Positions 9,784 through 17,568 of a stretch of 17,568 bases of DNA are shown one piece after another. Each line of letters begins with the position of its first letter. Positions within the stretch are counted from its first letter, which is position 1. Both the position numbers and the translations under genes were made by a program. The stretch lies in contig JAPYQV010000011.1 of NCBI GenBank assembly GCA_029937205.1, positions 1 to 17,568 of the forward strand, given 5' to 3'. The stretch comes from Alphaproteobacteria bacterium. Lineage in GTDB: Bacteria > Pseudomonadota > Alphaproteobacteria > UBA828. Below the pieces are notes generated by a model. The model had not been told where the DNA came from, searched no databases, and saw only the letters and a list, made by a program, of their open reading frames with translations.

Positions 9784-9845
9784 TCCTACTCTCCTCTGCC
9801 AACCAACAATGGTGATGAGTGTAGCGGATTGGCACGGGGATTAGC
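9784..9845. promoter_or_regulatory. Divergent intergenic region, yej operon / NUDIX gene
   Basis: Only 62 bp separate the starts of the leftward yej operon and the rightward NUDIX gene, so promoters for both must overlap or extend into the coding regions. On the minus strand, the AGGAG ribosome site of the binding-protein gene is visible, and a TACACT hexamer is a weak -10 candidate without a convincing -35. On the plus strand GGGGATT precedes the NUDIX ATG. No operator repeat is seen. Confidence 0.35.
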
Positions 9846-10430
9846 ATGCCCCATAATCACGCCATGGAAAGCTACCCGGAAAGCGGAGGGCCGATCCACC
9901 GCACCATTCCCGCCGGCGACAATAGGGCGCGCCTAGTTTGCGATGCCTGTGGCTATATCCAGTATGACAATCCCAAGGTGGTGGTCGGCGCGGTCGCGAT
10001 TTGGCAGGATCGTATCCTTCTCTGTCGGCGCGCCATAGAGCCGCGCACCGGCTACTGGACCCTGCCGGCGGGCTATCTGGAGCTGAACGAAAGCACCGAG
10101 GATGGGGCAATGCGCGAAGCGCGCGAGGAAGCAGGCGCAGAGCTCCGCCTGAACGGCATACTTGCCGTCTACAATATCCCGCGTATCAGCCAGGTGCAGA
10201 TCATCTACCGCGCGGAATTGCTGAGCGACGATATTGCCGCCGGCGAGGAAAGCCAGGAAGTTGGCCTGTTCGCGGAAGCCGATATTCCATGGCAGGATTT
10301 GGCCTTTCCCTCGGTGCGCTGGGCCTTGCGGCAATATGACGAGATCAAGGACAAGGCGAGCTTTGCGCCGTTTACCAATCCCGACGGCGAGACCGGCGAT
10401 TTCGATCCCGATGCGGTGATGGGCGTATGA
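9846..10430 (+). CDS. NUDIX hydrolase (zinc-ribbon NUDIX type)
   Basis: Small cytoplasmic NUDIX-fold pyrophosphohydrolase, 194 residues. The NUDIX box is complete: G76-x5-E82-x7-REAREEAGA (90-98), which binds divalent metal for cleavage of a nucleoside diphosphate linked to another moiety. N-terminal to it, residues 18-48 resemble the zinc-ribbon NUDIX subgroup (IPAGDNRARLVC, CDACG at 32-36, YDNPKVVVG), but the first CxxC of the usual pair is replaced by a stretch around YPESGG, so one zinc knuckle is absent. The segment LLCRRAIEPRTGYWTLPAGY is typical of this subgroup. The substrate cannot be read from sequence; ADP-ribose, NADH and FAD-type compounds are family possibilities. ATG 9846 is chosen for its GGGG-containing upstream sequence; ATG 9864 is the alternative. 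It converges on ftsY with a 9 bp gap. Confidence 0.9.
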   Translation: MPHNHAMESYPESGGPIHRTIPAGDNRARLVCDACGYIQYDNPKVVVGAVAIWQDRILLCRRAIEPRTGYWTLPAGYLELNESTEDGAMREAREEAGAELRLNGILAVYNIPRISQVQIIYRAELLSDDIAAGEESQEVGLFAEADIPWQDLAFPSVRWALRQYDEIKDKASFAPFTNPDGETGDFDPDAVMGV

Positions 10431-10439
10431 GCCCGTGGC

Positions 10440-11371
<932 letters not shown>

Positions 11372-11375
<4 letters not shown>

Positions 11376-12622
11376 GCAGCGGCCTCGACAACCAATGTTT
11401 GCCCGTCGCGGCGTTCTGCGCGGGCGGCCAACACGGCACCGGGCCGGGCGGATACGCCGGAGAGCCGCACCGGCGCGTAATGGGCGCTGCGCCCGCTATC
11501 CGCCTTCTCAACCAGAATGCTTTGCACCTTGCTGAGCTGGGAATCGAGAAATTGCCGGGCGGCAGCCTCTCCGGCACTGCGCAGGCGCGCGGCGCGCTCA
11601 CGAATGAGGCCACGCGGCAATTGCGGCATGCGCGCCGCCGGCGTTCCCTGGCGCGGCGAATAAGGGAAGACATGCAGCCACGACAGTCCGGCCTGTTCGA
11701 TAATGCTGAGGCTGTTGGCGAACATTTCCTCGCTCTCGGTGGGAAAGCCGGCAATCAGATCGGCGCCGAAGGCAATATCGGGGCGAAGCGCCCGCAACTC
11801 GGCGCAAACGCGCAGAATATCAGCCCGATTGTGGCGCCGCTTCATGCGCTTCAAGATGAGATCATCGCCGGCCTGAACGCTGAGATGAATATGCGGCATC
11901 AGGCGCGGCTCATGCCCGATCAACCGCTTGAGATCGTCGTCGATTTCCGCCGGATCGATGGACGAGAGACGAAGCCGCGCCAGTTCCGGCACCGCCGCCA
12001 GAAGACGTCGCACCGCTTGACCGAGGCTCGGCGCGCCCGGCAGGTCGCTGCCATAGGCGCTGAGATCGACGCCGGTCAGAACCAACTCCTGATAGCCCGC
12101 CTCGACCAGCGTGCGCGCCTGATTGACGATCTCGCCGAGCGGCACACTGCGACTGTTGCCGCGCCCGTAAGGGATGATGCAGAACGTGCAACGATGGTCG
12201 CAGCCATTTTGTACCTGGACAAAAGCCCGCGCCCGGCCTTCAAAGCCAGCGATCAAATGCGGCGCCGTCTCACGCACCGACATGATGTCATTGACCGCGA
12301 CCGGCGTATCGTTACTTGGCAGGAAACTCGCCGCTTCAAGCTTTTCCGCGTTGCCAATCACCCGGTCGACCTCGGGCATGGCGGCGTAGCGGCCGGGATC
12401 GATCTGCGCCGCGCAGCCGGTGACGATAATGCGCGCGTGCGGTTGTTCGCGCCGTGCGCGGCGGATAGCCTGGCGCGCCTGGCGCTCCGCCTCGGCCGTG
12501 ACCGCGCAGGTGTTGACGATCACCGCATCGTCGAGCCCCGCCGCCGCCGCGTGGCCGCGCATGATCTCCGCTTCGTACGCGTTCAAGCGGCAGCCAAAGG
12601 TGATTATTTGCGCACCACTCAC
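11372..12622 (-). CDS. mtaB: tRNA t6A37 methylthiotransferase MtaB-like (radical SAM)
   Basis: Radical-SAM methylthiotransferase, 416 residues, predicted to convert N6-threonylcarbamoyladenosine at tRNA position 37 into its 2-methylthio form. The N-terminal domain (1-110) supplies C11, C39 and C70 for the auxiliary 4Fe-4S cluster (TFGCRLNAYE, VNTCAVT, VTGCAAQ). The radical-SAM motif is C141-xxx-C145-xx-C148 within CDHRCTFCIIPYGRG. Further family sequence includes LTGVDLSAYG, DLIAGFPTESEE and FPYSPRQGTPAA. The C-terminal 60 residues are shaped like a TRAM RNA-binding domain. MtaB is preferred over MiaB from GCRLN, ITFGC and the shorter length; RimO is unlikely. GTG 12622 overlaps the dapF stop as GTGA, and the 3' end overlaps ftsY in the same way. 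Confidence 0.93.
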
Positions 12623-13437
12623 AACAATAATCCCATAAAGCTGGTCGCCACTGGCCCGGTCATCCGCACGTGATTATCTTCCAGCCACTCGATCTCGAGC
12701 GAACCACCACCGAGCGTTACCGTGGCGCGCCGATCTGTCAGACCGCGCCGCGCGGCAGCGACCAAAGCGGCGCAAGCGCCGCTGCCGCAAGCCTGCGTCA
12801 GGCCAACGCCGCGCTCCCACACACGCAGACGGATATTTTCTTTGTCTTCTATCTGCGCAACGCCAATATTGGCGCGCTCAGGAAACAGCGCATCCACTTC
12901 CAATTGGGGCCCGAGCACCGCCAAATCAACCGCATCTACGTCATCGACAAAAAATACCGCGTGCGGATTACCCATATTCACCGCCACGGGGGCGCTCAGT
13001 TCACCGAGCGCCAAATCAAGGCTAAGCGTATCCATCTTGCGCGCCAGGGGAATTTTTTTCCACGCCGTGCGCGCCTCGCCCATATCAACCGTCACCTGCC
13101 CGTCACCAGCCGTCTCCGCCCTGAGCAACCCGGCAACGGTCTCAATAACAGTCTCGGAGGCGCCGCTTTCCGCCATCAAAAAGGCCGCGACACAACGCGT
13201 CCCATTGCCGCACGCCTCCACCTGTCTGCCATCGGCATTCCAGATCCGCATGAAGGCTTCCGCTTCCTCAGAATTTGGCGGACAAATCTCCAACAATTGA
13301 TCACAGCCCACGCCTTCGCGGCGCTCAGCAATCGCCCGCACCCGCGCGGAATCCAAGACCACATCACCGCCGCGCCCATCGACAACAACAAAATCATTGC
13401 CCAGGCCATGCATCTTTATGAAGGAGAGCTCACTCAT
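12619..13437 (-). CDS. dapF: Diaminopimelate epimerase
   Basis: PLP-independent epimerase, 272 residues, that interconverts LL- and meso-diaminopimelate, the last step before peptidoglycan precursor use and before decarboxylation to lysine. The two symmetric catalytic cysteines are C76 (EACGNGTRC) and C217 (QACGSGACA). KMHGLGNDFVVVD at the N terminus, RIWNADG and NMGNPHAVFFV are also seen, and the length is normal. ATG 13437 has no Shine-Dalgarno sequence: the bases just upstream are CCCGCCTT, and a CTATAA box ends 8 nt before the ATG, which suggests a leaderless or nearly leaderless mRNA. It heads the dapF-mtaB-ftsY operon and is divergent from ffh. Its substrate comes from the DapE reaction encoded at the left edge of the window. 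Confidence 0.97.
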   Translation of the reverse strand: MSELSFIKMHGLGNDFVVVDGRGGDVVLDSARVRAIAERREGVGCDQLLEICPPNSEEAEAFMRIWNADGRQVEACGNGTRCVAAFLMAESGASETVIETVAGLLRAETAGDGQVTVDMGEARTAWKKIPLARKMDTLSLDLALGELSAPVAVNMGNPHAVFFVDDVDAVDLAVLGPQLEVDALFPERANIGVAQIEDKENIRLRVWERGVGLTQACGSGACAALVAAARRGLTDRRATVTLGGGSLEIEWLEDNHVRMTGPVATSFMGLLL

Positions 13438-13445
13438 AAGGCGGG

Positions 13446-13474
13446 TTATAGGGCCGAGCGGGTGCTAAGGTCCA
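13446..13474 (-). promoter_or_regulatory. Predicted dapF-mtaB-ftsY promoter
   Basis: On the minus strand, TGGACC (13474-13469) is a fair -35 (4 of 6 to TTGACA), followed by a 17-nt spacer and CTATAA (13451-13446), which resembles the alphaproteobacterial housekeeping -10 CTATAT. The predicted first transcribed base falls about 2 nt before the dapF ATG, consistent with the missing ribosome binding site. This is inferred from pattern only. Confidence 0.5.
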
Positions 13475-13520
13475 TACCAATAAGTGCGCAGACATAAATC
13501 GCCCCCCACCCCCGCTCACC

Positions 13521-13547
13521 TTGACTTGGCGAAGGCGCGCGCATAAT
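13521..13547 (+). promoter_or_regulatory. Predicted ffh operon promoter
   Basis: TTGACT (13521-13526, preceded by C as in the alphaproteobacterial CTTGAC element) and CATAAT (13542-13547) are separated by 15-16 nt, slightly short. Transcription would start near 13554 and leave a leader of about 120 nt before the ffh TTG. The element stands back-to-back with the dapF promoter, 46 bp between the two -35 boxes. Confidence 0.5.
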
Positions 13548-13579
13548 GTCCGCTGCGTTCTAAGATTTTTTGATCTACC

Positions 13580-13658
13580 GCCTCTGAGGAGGCACGCCAG
13601 TCCGCGAGTTTCGCGCGCTGGCGCGTTTTGCGTTTGGCTCCGTGTTTGGCGTTGCGCC
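13580..13658 (+). promoter_or_regulatory. Hairpin-rich 5' leader of ffh
   Basis: Three successive stems can be drawn in the predicted ffh leader. GCCTC-TGAG-GAGGC (13580-13593) is a 5-bp stem with a tetraloop. The main hairpin (13595-13623) has CGCCAG paired with CTGGCG, then a T-G wobble, a C-C mismatch, CGCGA paired with TCGCG and a 3-nt loop. GGCG-TTG-CGCC (13648-13658) ends 2 nt before the AAGGA ribosome site at 13661. A short T-containing tract (CGTTTTGCGTTT) follows the main hairpin but is too broken for a good terminator. No riboswitch class or 4.5S RNA was recognised. Confidence 0.4.
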
Positions 13659-13674
13659 CTAAGGAATTGACGAA

Positions 13675-15030
13675 TTGTTTGATAGCCTTTCCAGCCGGTT
13701 AAGCACAGTCTTCGACAAGCTGACGCGCCATGGCGCGCTGTCGGAGAGCGATGTTTCGACGGCGATGCGCGAAGTGCGCGTGGCGTTGCTCGAAGCCGAT
13801 GTGGCGCTGCCGGTGGTCAAGCAGTTTATCGACGAGGCCAAGGCCGAGGCGCTCGGCGGCGAGGTGCTGAAGAGCGTCACGCCGGGACAGCAGGTCATCA
13901 AGATCGTCAACGACCATCTGGTCAAGATGCTGGGCGGCGCCGGTTCGGTGGCGATCAATCTTGCGGCGGAGCCGCCGGCGGCCATTCTGATGGTCGGCCT
14001 GCAGGGCTCGGGCAAGACGACGACCAGCGCCAAGCTCGCTAAATTGCTGAACGAAAAGGAAAAGAAGCGGACGCTTCTGGCGTCGCTCGATACCCGGCGG
14101 CCGGCGGCGATGGAACAGCTTCAGGTGCTCGGCGAACAGGCCGGCATAGATACTCTGCCGATTGTCGCGGGCGAGGCACCCGTCGCCATCACCAAGCGGG
14201 CCATGAAGACCGGGCGCGAGCAGGGCTACGACATCGTCATTCTCGATACCGCCGGGCGTCTTCATGTCGACGATGAGCTGATGGACGAAGTGGCGGCGGT
14301 GCGCAAGGCAGCCAAGCCGATCGAGACCCTGCTGGTCGCCGATGCGCTCACTGGCCAGGATGCCGTCAACGTGGCGACCCAGTTCAAGCAGCGGGTCGAT
14401 GTTACCGGCATCGTCCTCACCCGTGTCGATGGCGACGGACGCGGTGGTGCGGCGCTCAGCATGCGCGCGGTCACCGGCTGCCCGATCAAGCTGATCGGTG
14501 TCGGCGAGAAGCTTGACGCGCTGGAGACCTTCCATCCGGAGCGTATTGCGTCGCGCATTCTCGGCATGGGTGACGTGGTCAGCCTGGTCGAAAAGGCGCA
14601 GGAGTCGATCGATGAGAAGGAAGCGATAAAGCTTGCCAAGAAGGTCAAGAAAGGCAGCTTCGATCTCAACGACCTCTCGTCCCAGCTGGATCAAATGCGC
14701 CGCATGGGCGGCATGGATGGGCTGTTGGGCATGTTGCCCGGTGTCGGCAAGGTCAAAAAGCAGATGGCGCAAGCGAATGTCGATGAAAAGTCGCTCGATC
14801 GCATGCAGGCGATTATCAGTTCCATGACCAAAGCCGAGCGGGTGAAGCCAAAAAGCCTGAATGGCTCGCGCAAACGGCGTATCGCGGCCGGCTCCGGCAC
14901 CACGGTGCAGGATGTGAACCGGCTGCTGAAGCAGTTCAAACAGATGAATTTAATGATGAAACGGGTCGGTAAACTCGGCGAGAAAGGCCTCATGCGGGCC
15001 GGTATCCCGGGTTTGATGCCGCCCCATTAG
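13675..15030 (+). CDS. ffh: Signal recognition particle protein Ffh (SRP54)
   Basis: SRP GTPase, 451 residues, which binds signal sequences and 4.5S RNA and pairs with FtsY for co-translational targeting. N domain at 1-85; G domain with [10 protein letters not shown] (108-117), [11 protein letters not shown] (139-149), DTAGR (191-195) and [10 protein letters not shown] (249-258). The methionine-rich M domain (about 300-451) contains [16 protein letters not shown], the RNA-binding [11 protein letters not shown] and [11 protein letters not shown]. The start is TTG at 13675: [16 protein letters not shown] matches the family N terminus from that codon, and AAGGA at 13661-13665 lies 9 nt upstream. 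Nothing is missing. It leads the ffh-rpsP-rimM-trmD-rplS cluster, with 55 bp before rpsP. The SRP RNA gene is not in the window. Confidence 0.98.
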   Translation: MFDSLSSRLSTVFDKLTRHGALSESDVSTAMREVRVALLEADVALPVVKQFIDEAKAEALGGEVLKSVTPGQQVIKIVNDHLVKMLGGAGSVAINLAAEPPAAILMVGLQGSGKTTTSAKLAKLLNEKEKKRTLLASLDTRRPAAMEQLQVLGEQAGIDTLPIVAGEAPVAITKRAMKTGREQGYDIVILDTAGRLHVDDELMDEVAAVRKAAKPIETLLVADALTGQDAVNVATQFKQRVDVTGIVLTRVDGDGRGGAALSMRAVTGCPIKLIGVGEKLDALETFHPERIASRILGMGDVVSLVEKAQESIDEKEAIKLAKKVKKGSFDLNDLSSQLDQMRRMGGMDGLLGMLPGVGKVKKQMAQANVDEKSLDRMQAIISSMTKAERVKPKSLNGSRKRRIAAGSGTTVQDVNRLLKQFKQMNLMMKRVGKLGEKGLMRAGIPGLMPPH

Positions 15031-15085
15031 CCCACTCCAACAATACAAACCAGATAGCTGGACAATCGAGAGGAATAGAGACGGC

Positions 15086-15682
15086 ATGGCATTGAAAATT
15101 CGCCTTTCCCGCGCGGGCGCCAAAAAGCGCCCCTTCTACCGCATCGTCGTGACAGATTCGCGTAATCCCCGCGACGGGCGGTTTATCGAACGCGTCGGCA
15201 CCTACGACCCGATGCTGCCCAAGGACGCCCAGCGCGTTACCTTAAAAGAAGACCGCATCCGTCATTGGCTCGGCGTTGGCGCCAAGCCATCTGACCGGGT
15301 GGCGCGTTTCCTCGGCAGTGCGGAAATAATTCCCATGCCGGAACGGCGCAACAATCCGCAGAAGGCCAAGCCCAAAGCCAAAGCGCAGGCCCGCCTTGAG
15401 GAAGAGGTCGAGAAAGCGGAAGCGGCCAAGACCGCGGCGGAAGAAGCCAAAGCGGCGCCGGCTGAAGAAGCAGCGGAAGCTCCGACGGAAGAAGCAGCGG
15501 AGGCGCCGGCTGAAGAAGCAGCGGAGGCGCCGGCTGAAGAAGCTGCCGCAGAAGATGCGGCGGAGGCTCCTGCGGAAGAGGCGCCGGCGGAAGAGGCGCC
15601 AGCGGACGAAAAATCGGAAGAAACCAGCCCGGAAGGCAGCGACGATGCGCCCACGGAAAAGGCCGAAAAGGACGCGAGCTGA
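15086..15682 (+). CDS. rpsP: 30S ribosomal protein S16 with long acidic tail
   Basis: Small-subunit ribosomal protein S16. Residues 1-85 are the complete conserved domain ([50 protein letters not shown]). Residues 92-198 form an extra tail, first basic ([11 protein letters not shown]), then Ala/Glu/Pro-rich with repeats of EAAEAPAE, ending in [13 protein letters not shown]. Bacterial S16 is usually 80-90 residues; alphaproteobacterial copies often carry tails, but this one is longer than the domain itself. The tail should be disordered or weakly helical and highly negative; its role is unknown. ATG 15086 has AGAGGA about 11 nt upstream. The last 38 nt also encode the start of rimM in another frame. 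Confidence 0.97.
   Translation: MALKIRLSRAGAKKRPFYRIVVTDSRNPRDGRFIERVGTYDPMLPKDAQRVTLKEDRIRHWLGVGAKPSDRVARFLGSAEIIPMPERRNNPQKAKPKAKAQARLEEEVEKAEAAKTAAEEAKAAPAEEAAEAPTEEAAEAPAEEAAEAPAEEAAAEDAAEAPAEEAPAEEAPADEKSEETSPEGSDDAPTEKAEKDAS
15467..15538 (+). repeat. 24-bp tandem repeat in the rpsP tail
   Basis: Three consecutive 24-bp units lie in frame in rpsP. The copies at 15491-15514 and 15515-15538 are identical, and 15467-15490 is an imperfect copy. Each encodes an EAAEAP(A/T)E-type octapeptide. A second run of 15-bp units follows at 15572-15586 and 15587-15601 (one mismatch). Multiples of three keep the frame, so copy number can change without breaking the gene. Confidence 0.9.
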
Positions 15683-16253
15683 GGGCGTCCAGCCACTCGG
15701 CTCCGACGACGGCGCGACAGCGCCGCCGGGGCTGATCTGCCTGGGCGTGGTATTGGGCGCACATGGGGTGCGCGGTGCCGTAAGAATTAAGAGTTTTGCC
15801 ATGAATGCCAGCGATATCGCGGCCTATGGGCCGCTCCAGAGCGACGACAGTGCGAGGCGCTTTTGCCTGACCGTGCGCGGTGTGTCGCGTGGCGCCGTGT
15901 TGGCGGAGATCGATGGCGTCGAGCGTCGCGAGGCGGCCGAGGCACTCAAAGGCATCAGGCTGTATGTGCCGCGCGACGCGCTGCCGGAGACCGGCGAGGA
16001 CGAATTTTATCACGCCGATCTGATCGGCCTTCGCGCGCGGACCGTAAACGACGATGCATTCGGCGTGGTGAAAAGCATTAACGACTATGGTGCCGGCGAT
16101 GTGATCGAGATCGAGCGCGAGAATGAGCAATCCATCTTCCTGCCCTTTACGCGCGATATCGTGCCGAAAATCGATCTTGCCGGTGGCTCGTTGGTGATCG
16201 ACCCACCGGCGGAAACCGACGCCGGAGACCCCGGCAAGGCGGACAAGCCATGA
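15645..16253 (+). CDS. rimM: 16S rRNA processing protein RimM
   Basis: Ribosome maturation factor, 202 residues, which binds S19 and helps mature the 30S head. The N-terminal RimM domain begins at [22 protein letters not shown] (30-51), and the C-terminal PRC-barrel includes [15 protein letters not shown] and GAGDVIEIE, ending near SLVIDPPAE. Start choice: between ATG 15645 and the conserved GVVLGAHG there is no in-frame ATG, GTG or TTG except a GTG at 15747 that lies inside the domain. GGAAGG at 15631-15636 sits 8 nt upstream of 15645. This puts the start 38 nt inside rpsP and gives a basic leader, [11 protein letters not shown], read out of frame from the acidic S16 tail. The open frame runs further upstream within rpsP without family similarity. 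The 3' end overlaps trmD as ATGA. Confidence 0.9.
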   Translation: MRPRKRPKRTRAEGVQPLGSDDGATAPPGLICLGVVLGAHGVRGAVRIKSFAMNASDIAAYGPLQSDDSARRFCLTVRGVSRGAVLAEIDGVERREAAEALKGIRLYVPRDALPETGEDEFYHADLIGLRARTVNDDAFGVVKSINDYGAGDVIEIERENEQSIFLPFTRDIVPKIDLAGGSLVIDPPAETDAGDPGKADKP

Positions 16254-17002
16254 ACGGCAATTTCACACCCGATACCGCCCAGGAAGTATGGCGCGCCACG
16301 GTGCTGACGCTCTATCCCGCAATGTTCCCCGGCCCGCTCGGCGAAGCATTGGCCGGGCGCGCCCTGGCGCAACGGATTTGGTCGCTCGACAGTATCGACA
16401 TTCGCGATTATGCGCGCGACAAACACGGCTCCGTCGATGATCAGCCGTTTGGCGGCGGTCCCGGAATGGTCATGCGCCCCGATGTGCTGGCAGACGCCAT
16501 TGACGACACATTGGCGAAGGGCGCAACAGGCCCGGTTATCTATCTGTCGCCGCGCGGCACGCCTTTAAAGCAGGCGCGGGTGCGCGAGATGGCGGCCGGA
16601 CCGGGCGTGACCCTGATTTGCGGCCGCTTTGAAGGCGTTGACGAACGCGTGCTGGAAAGCCGCGGCATCGAAGAATTGAGCGTCGGCGACTATGTGCTGT
16701 CGGGTGGCGAAATCGCCGCCCTGACCGTCATCGACGCATCCGTACGGCTTCTGCCCGGCGTGCTGGGCGCCGCCACATCTCTTAACGAAGAAAGTTTCGA
16801 ACACGGCCTGCTGGAATATCCCCACTACACCCGTCCACGCCAATTCGAAGGCAAGGACGTGCCGGAGGTATTGCTGAGTGGTGATCATGAGCGCATCCGC
16901 GCATGGCGCCGCGACCAGGCCGAATTAACCACCCGCAATCGACGCGCCGACCTGTGGGCCGGCGGCGATAGCGACTGCGTCAACACGAGGGCAAGACCAT
17001 GA
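16250..17002 (+). CDS. trmD: tRNA (guanine-N1-)-methyltransferase TrmD
   Basis: SPOUT-class methyltransferase, 250 residues, making m1G37 in tRNAs that read CNN and similar codons, which prevents +1 frameshifting. Motifs: [13 protein letters not shown] (63-75), the trefoil-knot SAM pocket formed by YLSPRGTPL (98-106), [13 protein letters not shown] (122-134) and [14 protein letters not shown] (141-154), and the C-terminal tRNA-binding part with [20 protein letters not shown]. It carries about 13 more N-terminal residues than E. coli TrmD. The start ATG overlaps the rimM stop (ATGA) and has AAGGCGG just upstream. The stop overlaps the rplS start in the same way. Active-site sequence looks complete. 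Confidence 0.98.
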   Translation: MNGNFTPDTAQEVWRATVLTLYPAMFPGPLGEALAGRALAQRIWSLDSIDIRDYARDKHGSVDDQPFGGGPGMVMRPDVLADAIDDTLAKGATGPVIYLSPRGTPLKQARVREMAAGPGVTLICGRFEGVDERVLESRGIEELSVGDYVLSGGEIAALTVIDASVRLLPGVLGAATSLNEESFEHGLLEYPHYTRPRQFEGKDVPEVLLSGDHERIRAWRRDQAELTTRNRRADLWAGGDSDCVNTRARP

Positions 17003-17442
17003 ATATTATCGAGCAGTTAAACAGTGAAAATGTCGCCAAACTGGCGACCGAACGCGAGGTGCCTGAATTTGCGCCCGGCGATACCGTGCGCATCCATGTG
17101 AAAGTGGTGGAAGGCTCGCGCGAGCGGGTTCAGGTGTTTGAGGGCGTTTGTATCGCGCGCAAAAACAGAGGGCTGAACTCCTCCTTCACGGTGCGCAAAA
17201 TTTCGCACGGCGAAGGCGTTGAGCGCGTCTTCCCGTTGCACTCGCCGCGCATCGCCGAGATCGAGGTGGTCAAGCGCGGCGTCGTCCGGCGCGCCAAGCT
17301 CTATTATCTACGCGGCCGGCGCGGCAAATCGGCGCGTATCCGCGAGAAGCGCGATGACCGTATCACCCGCGCCGCCAAGGAAGAAGCCAAGGCCGTTTCC
17401 AAGAAGGCGGCTGAAAAGAAGGCGGCAGCGGCAGAGAAATAA
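16999..17442 (+). CDS. rplS: 50S ribosomal protein L19
   Basis: Large-subunit ribosomal protein L19, 147 residues, located at the 30S-50S interface. The body (1-115) is typical: [57 protein letters not shown] and [21 protein letters not shown] lysine/alanine-rich C-terminal tail of about 30 residues ([15 protein letters not shown]) is an extension over the 115 residues of E. coli L19 and is opposite in charge to the S16 tail encoded upstream. ATG 16999 lies in an ATGA overlap with trmD, with GAGGGC about 7 nt upstream. It is the last translation gene of the cluster; 45 bp precede leuC. Confidence 0.98.
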   Translation: MNIIEQLNSENVAKLATEREVPEFAPGDTVRIHVKVVEGSRERVQVFEGVCIARKNRGLNSSFTVRKISHGEGVERVFPLHSPRIAEIEVVKRGVVRRAKLYYLRGRRGKSARIREKRDDRITRAAKEEAKAVSKKAAEKKAAAAEK

Positions 17443-17487
17443 CCCGCCGGCCAATCCCCCTCCGGACCCGGCAAAAGGAATCGGCAG

Positions 17488-17568
17488 ATGAGCGATCAGA
17501 AAACCCTGTTTGACAAGATATGGGAGAACCATGTCGTGGCGGAAAACGACGATGGCACGTCTCTCCTT
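17488..17568 (+). CDS. leuC: 3-isopropylmalate dehydratase large subunit (LeuC), 5' part
   Basis: First 27 codons only; the gene leaves the window. LFDKIWENHVV followed by a DDGTSLL segment matches the N terminus of LeuC, the iron-sulfur large subunit of isopropylmalate isomerase in leucine synthesis (works with LeuD). ATG 17488 is preceded by AAAAGGA at 17473-17479, 8 nt away. No terminator is visible in the 45 bp after rplS, so read-through from the ribosomal cluster is possible. leuC following rplS is a common alphaproteobacterial order, which supports the call. Confidence 0.88.
   Translation, partial: MSDQKTLFDKIWENHVVAENDDGTSLL

Noticed and set aside
9827..9846. Sigma54-like TGGCACG...TTAGC just before the NUDIX ATG
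   Set aside because: The GG to GC spacing is 11 instead of 10 nt, which is not tolerated, and the transcript would start inside the gene.
13554..13674. Possible 4.5S (SRP) RNA gene next to ffh
   Set aside because: The conserved GGAA-capped domain with its AGCAG-type internal loop is absent; the hairpins here do not fit SRP RNA.
15396..15644. N-terminal extension of rimM through the rpsP tail (Arg/Lys-rich, 83 codons)
   Set aside because: It is the out-of-frame reading of the acidic repeats, without RimM similarity; ATG 15645 has a good ribosome site.
15237..16130. 297-codon leftward open frame rich in Pro and Leu, opposite rpsP and rimM
   Set aside because: It is the antisense of the GAA/GCG repeat tail and of rimM, has no family similarity, and both sense genes are clear.
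17443..17487. Possible terminator between rplS and leuC (GCCGG and CCGGC inverted pair)
   Set aside because: The stem is short with a long loop and is followed by AAAAGGAA, the leuC ribosome site, not by T residues.

Overview
The window reads as a piece of a GC-rich alphaproteobacterial chromosome. Evidence is the gene order ffh-rpsP-rimM-trmD-rplS-leuC divergent from dapF-mtaB-ftsY, a YejABEF-type peptide importer with two tandem binding proteins, a ribosomal protein S16 with a long acidic tail, and a flagellin-family gene. I see no insertion sequence, phage gene, CRISPR array, tRNA or rRNA. Coding density is very high: several genes share 1-4 bases or are a few bases apart, and the largest non-coding stretch is the 237 bp between dapF and ffh.

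Left end (1-2280): the 3' part of dapE (lysine/diaminopimelate synthesis) runs rightward into a leftward flagellin-family gene, 12 bp apart. The flagellin has the recognisable core but unusual, extended ends, and no other flagellar gene is present.

Transporter block (2281-9783, minus strand): transcription runs from the right: a second YejA-like binding protein, a first YejA-like binding protein, permease yejB, permease yejE and the double-ATPase yejF. This is a complete importer for oligopeptides of the microcin C/murein-peptide type. A small NUDIX hydrolase gene diverges from it at 9846.

Middle (10440-13437, minus strand): dapF, mtaB and ftsY form a tightly coupled operon. The second and third genes start at GTG codons inside GTGA overlaps. 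They encode diaminopimelate epimerase, a tRNA methylthiotransferase and the signal recognition particle receptor.

Right end (13675-17568, plus strand): ffh (SRP GTPase, TTG start), rpsP, rimM, trmD and rplS, then the first 27 codons of leuC. This links protein targeting, ribosomal proteins S16 and L19, 30S maturation and tRNA m1G37 methylation. The rimM start lies 38 nt inside the rpsP tail. The dapF-ffh intergenic region carries two back-to-back promoter candidates and a GC-rich hairpin-forming ffh leader, so SRP and its receptor are driven from one bidirectional region.

I found no clear undescribed defence or mobile system. The items most worth a second look are the remodelled flagellin, the repetitive acidic S16 tail with the buried rimM start, the structured ffh leader, the probably leaderless dapF mRNA and the divergence between the two YejA paralogues.
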